64,000 nucleotides of DNA from the NCBI GenBank assembly GCA_016648135.1, contig JADDOH010005100.1, forward strand, positions 1-64,000, read 5' to 3'. This stretch comes from Agrypnia vestita (lineage: Eukaryota > Arthropoda > Insecta > Trichoptera > Phryganeidae). Position 1 is the first letter of the stretch. Each line of letters opens with the position of its first letter. Below are positions 10,910-23,000 of the stretch, one piece after another. The notes under the pieces are model-generated. The model did not search any database, was not told the origin of the DNA, and worked only from the letters and a program-made list of their open reading frames with translations. The position numbers and the translations under genes are program-made.

Positions 10910-12639
10910 GAGTGGGACCGATGACATCATCTTAAGTGCGGACGCCCGGCCCACATGGCCGATGACGTCAGCACCGCCCCCAAGCGCCTTGAACGGTGCA
11001 ATTATATCAATTATTATTAATGAAATAAAAATTTATTGTGACATACTGATTTTGACTCAATGAATAATATTGTGGTATTATTATGGTAAAATTCAAATAT
11101 TTACGTATTTGATGTAATATTTATATGGATTATGAGAATGAATCACTTTCAGAGCGATGGCTCGGGGGACTCTCCGACGTCAATAAATCGCTTTGAGAAG
11201 CGATTGTGGCCGAATACGGCACCAGAACTGACGCGGAGTCAGTAGAAAAGTCGAAATATTTCTGGACTTGGAACTTGGAAAAATGGTCACTTATAAAAAT
11301 AATGTATACACGTTTATTATACATATTTGTGTTTCAAAATTGTTTGTAAATTTCGCCATATATTTTTTTGGTTATGTAAACCCAGCCATAACCCAGCTGT
11401 TACTGCTGTCGGTTCGGCCCGTTCGGCCCAGGCCGTTCGTCACCATTTTGGGGCGATGACAGCTATTTACGTTTTCTCTTTAAACTATTTCTATGTTCTC
11501 TTTAATCTACTTTTAGTTAGAGAAATGTTATGAATGTGAATGAAATGAATCGAGAGGCTGATTTTAGATTACGGAGCAGTACATAATTATTTATGATATT
11601 TAGCTGTCATATTCATGTCTTTCAGGTTAGAATATCGTGTTTCGGAAATGATAATTTATATTTTCCAGAACATTAATAATATTGCATACGGAACAACGTT
11701 AAATTTACTGCAAGAATATCCTGATAAATACGAAAAAAAAAATGTTCCGAATTTGGAATTGACCACGTTTTTTAATATGATGGCAAATAGTGTTTATTTG
11801 ACAATTGACAAAGCACGTTCAAAATATTAATTTTAAAACTCCGCTTTGACTTATTAATCGGTTAGAAATACTGTATAAATACTTTGTCTTAATTATATCT
11901 AATCTCCCCGTAATTAAAAGTGGAAATTTGCCAGATACAATTGGCCGCGAAGCGGCTTACGTAGGCATAGGTAAACAATTGTGTTTGCTGTACAGCAAAC
12001 AGCCATCATTGGCCGCAAAGCGGACACAATAGCAAAAATGGAAATTTGCCAGATAGTTAACACAATTGGCCGTCGATTACTTACTGCTAGGCCCTGCGGG
12101 TGGCTATTATGGCCACGCTACGCCATGATTCCTTTGAAGTGTGCTCAAAAACCGACAACTTCGCCATTGCTCGCCACGATTGGCAATAGGTGTGATGACA
12201 GTATTAAAGAATAAGTGATTTTAGAGAAGAAAATATTTGGAAAGGGTCTAAAAAATAATCCAGTTTTGATATACACATTGAGATTAATGAAATATTCAAT
12301 AAAATAAAAGTATAAAATTGTGCAATCCGCCATTTTAACTGAAACACCGTTCAGAGCGAATGACGTTGATAAGGAAGTTTAAGGCTCGAATAATCCGCGT
12401 GAGGCGCAGATTATGCGACGCAATGTATAAAGCGACCTTATCAATGGAATGTCAAGGAAAGTAGCGGGAGTTTCAAAACACTATGATACTATATACACAT
12501 TTATTCAAAAAGAAAACAGTCAAACCTTATTCTAGAACACTATTACTAACTTTATAACTAAACTTAACCTAAGCACAAACAGGTCCGACCCCAACATAAG
12601 TATGTCTTATCCTTTCGCATCTCAGTTCACAAAAAACAG
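10910..12639. other. intergenic stretch with a local duplication
   Basis: No recognised gene. Around 11922 and 12041 the phrase GGAAATTTGCCAGATA is repeated, together with nearby copies of ATTGGCCGCRAAGCGG (near 11939 and 12008), which suggests a degenerate ~119-bp tandem repeat. A 71-codon frame at 11615-11830 has in-frame acceptor-like AG sites but no recognisable homologue; I do not call it a gene. Confidence 0.4.
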
Positions 12640-13135
12640 ATGTCGCTGTTGGACGTTCTTGAGGCCGCGAGAGGCCCGTATCTCAAGTTGCGCGGCTCGC
12701 GGAAGGCTTGGTCCTGTTGCGGGATCTGGCCGGAGTCTCGGAAACTCGCGTGGGGCGCACGTGGTTCAGGCCGCGGAAGCACCTGGCGTCGGTCCCCCCA
12801 GTCGTCGCTGAGGCCGAGCTGCAGGAAGGCGTCAGGCCTTCCTCGGGAGCCCGCCATGAGGTGAAGCGGCCATCGCCTGGGTGGTACAAGGCGCTGCAGG
12901 CCGCCTTATCTTCAAGCGACGGATGGCGCCGACCCGCGTTCTCGAAAAATATGTGGCAGTGGCTTGCGCGCCCGCCGCCGACGGGGCTGCCGCGGGCAGG
13001 AGTCCAGGTAACGCAAGCTGCTTCCCTCACCGCGGTCGAAACTGGACAAGAGCCGGCTCTTGAGCACGCGGCTCCAACCTTCTGTGTATGCGGGGGAGGG
13101 GGGTAGCCCCCTCGCACCCCCGCGCTGGCACCACT
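12640..13135. other. GC-rich island of unknown origin
   Basis: About 500 bp stand out sharply from the AT-rich surroundings. Overlapping frames are open on both strands (132 codons on +, 144 on -), the pattern expected of high-GC, low-stop sequence rather than of a gene. The minus-strand text near 13115-13130 (TGGTGCCAGCGCGGGGG) is reminiscent of a primer-binding site after an LTR, but no matching LTR was found. It could be a repeat fragment, a transferred piece or a CpG-rich regulatory region. Confidence 0.45.
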
Positions 13136-13284
13136 ATCAACCTCTTGCGGTGAGGGGTGATAACCGCGATACCTCGCGAAATTTTAAATTTAAAATATTT
13201 AAAATAAAACTTATTTTCTAATAACAAAAAAAAACAAAAAGATGCGGAACGTCACATGTAGGTCGCAGTCGCATCAACGTCACG

Positions 13285-13545
13285 CATCAGTACCCATCAC
13301 CGTATCTTTGAATTTTGTTGTTGCCATAGACACAATGCAATGTTTACTGAGGCTTGACGTCACGTAGACGAATGACAGACAGCTGCGGGCGTTTCTGCGC
13401 GAAATTAAAAATAGGTAGATGAAAATGCAAGTATTTGCGTAAAAACTTAGTTTTTTACTGAAATAATGTTATTTTCGGTAGGAGTAGACGTTTTTTTCGT
13501 TTTGTTTCGGTAATAGTAAACCTACAATATAGAATGTTATTTCAA
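13285..13545 (+). repeat. dispersed repeat F, copy 1
   Basis: This segment matches 50485-50720 in the same orientation: AATGCAATGTTTACTGAGGC here against AATGAAATGTTTACTTAGGC there, then GTCACGTAGAC, TAAAAATAGGTAGATGAAAA, GTAAAAACTTAGTTT and TTATTTTCGGTA. The copies differ by point changes and short indels. No coding potential. Confidence 0.7.
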
Positions 13546-13594
13546 AATTCAGCATGTACCCTGTATATTGGTGCAATTATTTATATATGCAAGG

Positions 13595-13880
13595 TAGGGA
13601 TGGTTAAATAAAAAAAAGTCAATATATATCGAATCGATATTGTATCGAAAATAATCGATATATATCGAGAAACCAAAAATTTAACACAAGTTTTTGGTGA
13701 AAAAAGAAGGTCACCGGAAAAAATATATCTATGGCCTAAAAAAGGTCACCACCGAAAAATAAAAAAAGTCGCTGAAAAAATATCGATTTTGATATATCGC
13801 GAAAAAAAATATCGACGATAAATATCGATATTTAAAAAAATCGATATTATTGATATATCCATATTTTTTACCCATCCCTA
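13595..13880. mobile_element. hAT-type MITE
   Basis: The 286-bp element starts TAGGGATGG and ends CCATCCCTA. It is flanked by an 8-bp duplication with one mismatch, ATGCAAGG (13587-13594) and ATGCAAGA (13881-13888); 8-bp duplications and short TAGGG-type ends are typical of hAT elements. It has no coding capacity and is unusually rich in ATCGAT motifs. It ends 100 bp upstream of the UFSP2 start codon. Confidence 0.85.
13823..13830. promoter_or_regulatory. DRE-like motif TATCGATA inside the hAT MITE
   Basis: A perfect TATCGATA palindrome lies within the MITE, surrounded by several near matches (TCGATA near 13644 and 13841, ATCGAT near 13663 and 13787). In flies this motif binds the promoter factor DREF and marks many housekeeping promoters. 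A role here is inference from position only. Confidence 0.35.
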
Positions 13881-13980
13881 ATGCAAGAGCCACAGATTCA
13901 TGAAAGTCATTCGTCCCGTTTCCTTGTTCGTAAAGTTTATTTCTCTTTTCTATGGTAAAGTTGGCAAGAAACTTGTAGAA

Positions 13981-14019
13981 ATGTCACCACGTCTTAAAAT
14001 ATCTTCATATGTTATTGAG
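13981..14019 (+). CDS. UFSP2: UFSP2 exon 1 (start codon, 13 codons)
   Basis: The exon is only 39 nt: ATG, then codons for [12 protein letters not shown], and a donor GTATAA. It ends on a whole codon and joins RLLKLDTS of exon 2. Identification rests on the phase and on resemblance of the MxPKLKIS-type start to insect homologues; there is no other plausible Met in front of exon 2. Confidence 0.75.
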
Positions 14020-17000
14020 GTATAATACTTTATTTAATATCAATAACTTTTTTAAGAATATTGCTGGAAGCCGAGAAATATGTTGTAATAAAAAAAAGTA
14101 CATTTGATTTGATACATCATTCCTAACCTCCATATGTCATATTGGAATGCCTGTTATTTACTATTTATATTATTTACAAGTAATAATTTTAAGTGAATTT
14201 TATGTTTTTCAGAGACTATTAAAGCTCGACACATCAGTAAGCAATGGTTGCTTGTTTGGGTTAATGTACGACAGTACTTTACTAGTTCTAGGGTTCAACT
14301 TAGAATTAGATGACGAATATGGCAAGCCTACATACAACGAAGTTATGCTGAATTTTCCCACCGAAGTAGAACTTTGCGGTGTTATTAAGTTTTATAATCC
14401 CGCCAATTCTGAAAGCCGTATAAAAAGCATTTTACAGGTATACTGGCAATAAAGTTATTAAAAACGATTACACGACAGTGCAGTATTTTCATAGAAAAAT
14501 ATTTTTTTAATTTTTTAGAAGCAAATTTTGCATGTTAATCGAAGAAACATATTACACATAAACAATATTACTATTATTGGAATATGAAAAATAAATCTAG
14601 AACCAATAAAAAATATATTTAGTAAAAACAGCATAGAATATAGTGCCTCTGCCGAATATGTAAAGCGTCATATTAATTAACTGTTTTTATAATTTCAGAA
14701 TGTTGATATGACAGATAATCCATTGATATTAACTTCATCCTCAGAGAAATTGAAAGCACATTTTTTGGTCCATGAGCGACTTGAGGAGACTGAGTATGAT
14801 GTTGTTTGCAATGAAGATATTTTGAAACAATTTGTTCATCTTAGGCTTCGAACTACTTTACCTCTCTTTTGCGAAGCCACTTCTAGTGGAGTCAAGGAAG
14901 CGCTACAAGCCCAGAGGAAGAAAGTAAGATGATTTTATTATACAGTAGATCCCCAGATAACACTAAAAACGGGGGCGTGCTCTACGGGATCGTTCTCTGG
15001 GACTAGAAAAAACATACTTATGGATGTATGTCTATTGTGCGCTTCTCCGCTAGGCACGGGAGCTGAACCCAACAACTTTTTTTTTTATCTTCAAAAAATG
15101 TGATTTGAATCTAGATTTATTACAGATTTTGTTAATTATTTTATTTATTTATTACAAACAAAAAATATAACAGCATTTGGAGAACAAATAATTCTGGGGA
15201 AAAAAAACAACAACTGTAAATTTGTAAGTATTTAAAAAGTTATTACACTTTAAAGTATGAAATTTTTCCACACGCTTTGACATTTGCGTCGTTTAATTTA
15301 CGGATAAATCTTAGATATACTGGTGTATTTGAGTGCCCTGATTTCAAAAATTGAATCAAATCGTTTTGGTTGCAACTACATATTTCAAAAATTATTACAT
15401 TTTAAAGTTTTAAATTATTTAACAACTTTTTGACGTTTGAAACGCACTTTCCACAGACAACATTACGCAAATCATAGATGTCAATAGATGAGATAAAAAA
15501 TGAATATTATAAGGTACCTAGATTAACCGTTTAAGTGCTAAGCAGCGCTATCGCGCTTCTTTTGCATCCTCTAAAAATTGCGTGAAGCGTGACGGCGCTG
15601 CTCACATCACTGTGTCTTCGCGCGCGAGTTAGATAGGTAAAAAATATAAACTTGCCGAGTGTCCGCGAAGTTTATATTTTATCAAATTCATAGTTTGTGT
15701 GCAGCTATGATTTTTTCCTATTGTACCAATAGAAATTAAAGAAAATGGCTCAGCACTAAAACGGTTAATCTTCTTTTTTGAAAATATTTTATTTTTCTTT
15801 GAATTAGACACGTTGAAATTTTTTTACACACAACAAATTAAAACCCTGACGGGCCATACCAGGCGAGTATACGGGGGCACATCAGTACGAAAATATATAT
15901 TCATATTGAAAATATATTTATTTATTTATTTATTTATTTAATGTTTATGGAAGACCAACAGCACAAAAAAAAAGCATAGAAAACATTGATACAATATAGA
16001 TGGCCAATTACAGGTCTCCACATTTAGTCTTCACATTTTTCTCCACATAATATTTCGTACTTATAAGAAAATAGGAACAAAATTATCAATTTTTAAAAAC
16101 TATTTTTCATAAAAATTGATCATTTTTATAAAACATACTTTTTACCAAATCTATGTATATATTTATTATTGCATTATGTTTTTTTTCATTATGGTTCCCA
16201 CCTTACTAGAATTATTAATAATTTTTAACAAAAAAAAAACTTTTTGAAAAATTGTCTATGGTTCACGTCATATATATTATAGATAAAATTATTGAAATGT
16301 CAAAACGTATTGAAAATTTTCAAACATTAAAGTGTAATAACTTTTTAAATACTTACGACCCCCAAATTTTGATTTCAGTTTTGACATCAGGACACTCAAC
16401 TACGCCAGGATACTTTTTTTTAAGAAAATCCGATTGAGGCCATAATGTAAAGTAATACCGAGTATTCGGTTAACGGATCCAAGTTAATAAAAAAAGTCTC
16501 GAGTTTTTCTGCTAAATGTAATTTTTTATCCAGGTCTTCTAAATTATAATTTTCGGGATTAATATTTTCTTTATTCAAATTATTATGAAAACCATCATCA
16601 TCACTGTTATTTGTGTTATTCAATCTTTCTTCTGGACGTACTTCTGTTAGAGTTACTAATTCTTCCTCATCTAATTCTACTTCACCATAATCAATTAAGT
16701 TATTTTAAGTTGTTTTAAGCCCAGAGATTCAGAGATATTTTGTTATAATTTTCATCTAAAGTCTGTGTTATGCTGGTTTCCTGTGTAACTACTTCTGGCC
16801 AAATACATTTCCAACATGCATTAAGGCGGCACATTCACTGCAAATGCATATTTCGGCATTTTTTACGAAAATGTGGGTTTTTATTATTCATTTATATCAG
16901 AATGTATGTATGCAATTTTTTTAGGGCGATAACTTAGATAGAACCTTTTTTTTTATATAAAAGTAATAAACTGAACATTATTTACAAATATTAAGAATAT

Positions 17001-20000
17001 ATAAGCCTTAATCGACAGGCCACAGCCAAAAAAATCATTTTTAGTGTTCTAGGGAAAACAAAGATTTAATTAATATTTATGTCTACGCATATATATTAAT
17101 TATAAAGTTTACTTAATTATCTAGAATCAGTACTAGCAGAATTAAGATATATTCAATATCAATAATGTTTACATTTTTAAATTTGAAGAAATTTTTACAT
17201 TTTTGATGACTTTTCAAACGCTTTTTATCATATAAGAAGAAGATTTTGAATGATATATTGTATTTATATCCACACTTTTAGTCTTCATTCACTATTAAAA
17301 AGTTAAATTTTTTTTATTAAAACACGTTAATTATTATTTTAAAATAGAAATTCTAAAGTATGAAAAACGACATCGCCATACATCAGAATGCTGATGGCCG
17401 CGGCTCAGGTCAGGGGGTTCTGCGCGGTTTCGACACAGTATTTCTACACGATGACTCGTATTTTTCAATAAGATAAAAATTTACTTGAACTATGGCGTCG
17501 CGTGACTACGCGTCTTTTTTTGATGGTTACAAGTTTCACTCATCGACGGTTCATTTTTTAAGTTCTTATTTCACCATAACTGTAAATTCACAGATTTGAA
17601 TATTAACTTGAGGGACCTGGTGGCTTACTTGTGGGTTAAGCGCACCGGGGCGTTGTTGAATACGAATTCAACGAAACGTTGAGAATCGTTTCTCGGAAAA
17701 ACATACAGTTCATATAAAATATCCATAACCATTTACAGTTAAGTGTAGAAGATTTCATCTCCTTGATAGACAAATCGAAAAAATTTCACACAGTTCAAAA
17801 TTGAAAATTCCTTCCATGACTGAGTTAAAGTTATATTGGAATCAGAATCCATTTTATTAAAAATGTATTGATATGTTCTGCGTAAATAAAAAGATTTGAA
17901 TGTTTTGATTATGCCCTGATCTGAATCAATGAGTTTGTTGGTGGTAAAAAAATTACCTTCACATTCGGGTGTGTTAAATCTGATGGATGGGAGGGCACAT
18001 TGTCAACTACTAATACAGCTTTAAAACTTATGTTTTTCTTTTTCGTATATTCTTCCACATCAGGTATAAAACAGTTCAAAAACCAATCCCGAAATATATC
18101 CCTTTCAGTCCAGATCGATACGATTGTGCGTTCACATCTATACCTATAAAACTCAATGTCTGTCTGCCTGTCTGTTCTCTATACGAATCCACACCGTTTG
18201 TCCGATTCTATTCAAATTTTGCATACTTATGCTTTGGGACCCGGCGGGTAACATAGGCAACATTTCCCTCCTATTCTCATATCCCTTCCCCTCCCCCTGA
18301 CATATTTTCGATGCAAATCTGTACCGTTTGTCCGATTCGACTCAAATTTTGCATACTTATGCTTTGGGACACGGCGGGTAACATCGGCTACATTTCTTCC
18401 CTATTCTCATACCTCTTAACTTCCCCCTAACACATTTTCGATGCAAATCTATACCATTTGACCGATCGGACTCAAAATTTGGAAACTTATTCTTTAGGAC
18501 TCAGCGGGTAACATAGGTGATATTTCCCCCTAATCTCATACCCCTTCCCTTCCTGCTGACATATTTTCGATAAATCTGTACCGTTTAACCAATCGGATTC
18601 AAAATTTGGAAATTTGGAAACTTATTCTTTAGGATTCGGCGGGTATCATAGGTGATAACGCACGATCGAATCGATCCAGGCTGAAAGGAATAACAGAATT
18701 CATCCAACCTTTTTTATTTGCACTCTAGTATACCAATAGGTTACACTTATTACATCCTTTCATAGCATGGGGGTTCAATGATCGGTTAATTATCAATGGT
18801 TTTGTTAAATAATCCCCTGATGCATTACTACAAAGAAGCAAAGTTATTATATCTGTAGCTAATTTAAACCCCGAAGCAGATTCTTCACTTTTAGATATAT
18901 ATGTTCTTTCTGGCATCTTCTTCCAATACAATCCCGTTTCATCCGCATTAAATATTTGGTCAGCCATATACCCATCATTTTCTATAATTTTCGCAAATTC
19001 TCGCGGAAATTTTTTTGCACCTGTCTTCTACATCGGCCGATGCACGCTCTCCCTGCATCTTTATATTGTGTAAAGGAAATCTTTTTTAAACCTGTCAATC
19101 CACCCACTACTAGCAATGAATTTATCATCACTTTCATTAACTTTTAATAAATAATCAAATATTTTCAAGGCTTTTTGATTTATAAGTTGGCAGTTCAACG
19201 GTAAGGCCTTTTCATTGCAGTCTTCAATCCATCTAAATAAACAATTTTCCATTCTTGGTATTATTTTACTACTAGCTGTACCCGGCCACGCGTTGCTGTG
19301 GCGCAGTCTTGTTAAATGGAAAGAAAAGAAAAGAGAAAGCACACGTTTCTATGTAATATGTTTCATTTTACAATGCTTGTGGGTATTCAATTTTGCTGCT
19401 TTTCAAAAAAACATGTTTTCACCTGTCACATATTGACATCTGTATAATAGTAGGTATATAAAAACATGCGCATATTCGAATGCAGTATTGTGTCAAAGTC
19501 AATCTGTAAAGAACTTTTGGAGATTTAAGATTTTGAACACCGAATAAATATTTATATTTTTATATATTGATAGCTGTTCATACCCGGCGTTACTCGGGTT
19601 AAGAAGTTGGTTAAAAATAAGTTTGTGGGGGGGATACAAAGGTTTCATTGTTTCGCAAAGTCTCTAATAAGAAAAGGATCCATTTAATCTAGGCTGGGAT
19701 GGATGAGATGTCCAGAAAGGAATTGTGACCTATGTATTCCGCCGTGACATAAAGAATAATAATGCAAAATTTGGATCAGATCGGCAAACATTTTAGATCT
19801 GTTTAAAAAATATATCAGGTGTGGGGCGGGGTAAGAAGGGAGGGGGGAAAATTGTCTTTAGTACCCGCCGAGTCTTGAAGAATACGTATGCAAAATCTGG
19901 GTTAGATCGGCCGTACAGTGTAGATTTGTACAGAAAATATAACAGGGGAGGGGGTGGGGTAAAGAGGAGGAAAAGTCGCCTTCGTTACCTGCCAGGTCCT

Positions 20001-23000
20001 AAAGAACCGACTGATCGGACTCAAAGTTTGCAAATTTTGAGTCCGATCGGTCGAATGGTACAGATTTGCATTGGAAATATATTAGGGGAAGGGAAGAGGT
20101 AAAAGTCGAGGAGTGAAATGTCGCTTGTGTTACCCGCCAGGTCCTATATAATAATTTCTCAAATTTTGAGTCCTATCGGTCAAACGGTACATTTTTGCAT
20201 TGAAGATAGATCAGAGGGAGGAATGAAATGTCTTTTGTGTTACCCGCTGGGTCCTACAAAATATGTTTCCAAATTTTGAGTCCGATCGGCCGAATGGTAC
20301 AGATAGATTTGCATTGTGTAAATATATCAGGGGGAGGGTAAGGGGTATAAGTGGTGGAAATGTCACCTATGTTACCCGCCGGGCCCTAAGGATTAAATTT
20401 CTAAATTTTGAGTCCAATCAGTCGAATGGTACAGATTTGCATTGTAAATATATCAGGGGGGGGTAAAAATGGTGGGGTGGTGAGGGAATGTCGCCTATGT
20501 TACCCGCCGGAACCTTAAGGCTAGACATCCGTTTAATAAAGATGCGTATCTGTCAAATTACGTTGATGTCATCTGAGCGCAAATCGAATAAAATTTACAC
20601 ATTCGTTACATATTTATGGTACATACGTTGTTAAAATAGTAAGGTTTTGATAAAAGAGATGGTCATATATACTTCGATTTCGTCGGCGTCAGGTATTCCC
20701 GCAGAAATACTTCATCTGTCAAAATATTTACTTATTTAACTTTTGACAAATGATCTTATATTATTTGAGTCGACATATTATTTTCCGTAAATAATTTAAC
20801 AATCATATTAATAATTCTGAACTCCTTTTTAAATCAATGCATATCATAATATGAAAATAACAAAACAATCAACTACGCCCACCCGCATACGACGTATGTC
20901 AAAATGTATTATTTTAACTTTCGACAAATTCCCGTATTTTATTTACGTCCAATTATTACTTACTGTATAGAATTTAAAAAACATATTAATAATTCTAAAA
21001 TACTTTTCAAATCATAATGTATACTGTATATATCAATTGCTTTATAGCGTATTATATAATAATAATTCATATAAATGTCAAATTTGGCGTAGAAGTACGA
21101 TTAATAGTGAAATAAATGACGAGGAACATTTGGCTACATGAAGACGTCTGGCCTCTGCCATGGCCAGATGGCATTTTGACGTAGGAGGATGTCATTTTTC
21201 ATACTTTCGAATTTTTATTTTAAAATAATAATTAACGTGTTTTTAAATAAAAGCTATATAAAAAAATAGTAGCTTTTTAATAGTGAATGAAGACTCAAAG
21301 TGCGAATATAGATACAATGTATCCTTTAAAATCATATTTTTATACGAATAAACAACATTTGAAAATCATCAAAATACGTAAAAATTTCTTACAAGTTTGA
21401 ACCATTATAGATAGAACCATTATTAATATTGAATATTTCTTAATTTCCTTCATACGGATTCTAGATAATTAAGTAGTCTTTATACATATTATGCTCACAT
21501 ATAAATTTTAAGAAAACCACTCATCGCCCGCCAACAATAAAAACGAGTTTTTGGCCGCGGCCTCTCGATTAATTAACTAGTAATTAACTTGTCTCTAATA
21601 AAAAAACTCACTTTTAAATAGTGGGTGAGGATTCAAAGTGCGGGATTAAGCAGAATATATTGCTTAAAATCATATTTTTATATGAATAAACAACATTTGA
21701 AAATCATCAAAATACGTAAAAATTTCTCGCTAGTTTGAACCATCATAACTTTATAAATATTGAATATTTCTTAATTTCCTGCATACGGATTCCAGATAAT
21801 TAAGTAAACTTTATACGTATAAAAAAAACATATTATGCTTACATACAAAATTTAAACGAACCACTCTTCGCCTGGGAACGTTAAAAACGTTTTTTTTGCT
21901 GCGGCCTGTGGATTAATGCCTATATTTTTCTTAATTCTTGTAAATAATATTCAGTTTATTACTTTTATATAAGAACAAAGGTTCTATCATATACATTCTG
22001 ATATAAATGAATAATAAAAACCCACATTTTCATAAAAAACACTGAAATATGCATTTGCAGTGAATGTGCCACCATAAGAATATGTTTCCATATTTTGAGT
22101 CCGATCTGTCGAACGGTACAGATTTGCATTGAAAATATATCAGGGGGAGGGAAAGGGGTAAAATGCCAGGGGGGAAATGTCCTAAAGCATAATTATACAA
22201 AATCTGCGTCTAATCAGATAAACGGTGTAGATTTGTCTAGAGAACAGACAGACAGACATTGAGTTTTATAGGCATAGATCTACATTTACGGATACAGTAA
22301 TTCACAATAGCTCGAACCACCCGATCTCGCACAAACATTCAGCGTTCCATTCAATGATCCATAGACTTGTCACTGTTCCTCTTTGTAATGTTAACTTTAA
22401 CAAAGAATTAGCGGTTATTAAATCCATTGCAAAAAATAATGTTTATGAAAGCACCTTAATTGATAGAATCCTCGTTAAAAAATTATGATTAACGAATACT
22501 AAGAAATTTCTTTATAATAAAGTTCCTGCCAATAATATCATTCTAAATAATCAAAACCACGGCTGGCCTCGAATTTTATTTATTAATAATCTGTCATCAT
22601 TGAGAGTTCTAAAATTTCCAGCTGAAATTAAAGCCACTTTTTACATAAATAAGAACTTAGGGAGACTTTTGATCAATTCTAAAGATAAAGAACATAAACT
22701 AAGCTATTTAGGGATATATAAACTCAGGTGCAAAACGATTGCCCTGCACTTTACATAGGAAAAATTGCTAGGAATATAAGAGTCATTGAACACAAAAGAT
22801 GCCTAAATAGTGTAGGCTATTCAGAATTTGCAATTCATTTAATAGAATAAACCACGCATTTGTCCAATTTTCGGGTATAGATGTACTTCATAGAAATGAC
22901 ATAGGTATGTGTCTCAATAATTTAAAAGCCTTAGAAATGAAAGAATCATTAAAAATAAATAAAAAATATTTACTTAATAAACAACTAGATTTATTGCGTA

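Larger units (their letters stand above)
16420..19260 (-). pseudogene. Tigger-type transposase pseudogene
   Basis: The coding remains run from about 19260 to 16420 on the minus strand, with N-terminal HTH, DDE core and an acidic C-terminus ([14 protein letters not shown]). Removing the TTAA-flanked insertion at 16825-17738 with one TTAA copy restores a continuous reading (SSTLN then ACWKCIW), which shows that the transposase was there first. Several frameshifts and stops remain. Confidence 0.75.
14943..19271 (-). mobile_element. Tigger/jerky-like (pogo superfamily) transposon remnant
   Basis: On the minus strand the pieces of a CENP-B-related transposase appear in order: the DNA-binding half with [20 protein letters not shown] and SGWIDRFKK (19075-19250), the first catalytic Asp in [20 protein letters not shown] (18890-18960), the second in [12 protein letters not shown] (near 18015), a frame-shifted DQGII with the third (near 17920), and a C-terminal [12 protein letters not shown] to [15 protein letters not shown] (16460-16815). 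Stops and frameshifts make it inactive. Two later insertions split it (16825-17738 and 18101-18688). The + strand text at 14943 (CAGTAGATCCCCAGATAACA) looks like a Tigger terminal repeat after TA; the other end is lost where repeat B begins near 19272. Located in UFSP2 intron 3. Confidence 0.8.

Noticed and set aside
11615..11830. 71-codon frame with internal acceptor-like sites considered as a terminal exon
   Set aside because: No homologue recognised and no partner exon found.
12683..13117. Long overlapping frames on both strands (132-144 codons)
   Set aside because: They lie in the GC-rich island where stops are rare by composition, overlap each other antisense, and have no recognisable domain.
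19821..20466. Frames of 67-93 codons with repeated RPNGTD-like text
   Set aside because: They are translations of the ~130-bp tandem repeat and not genes.
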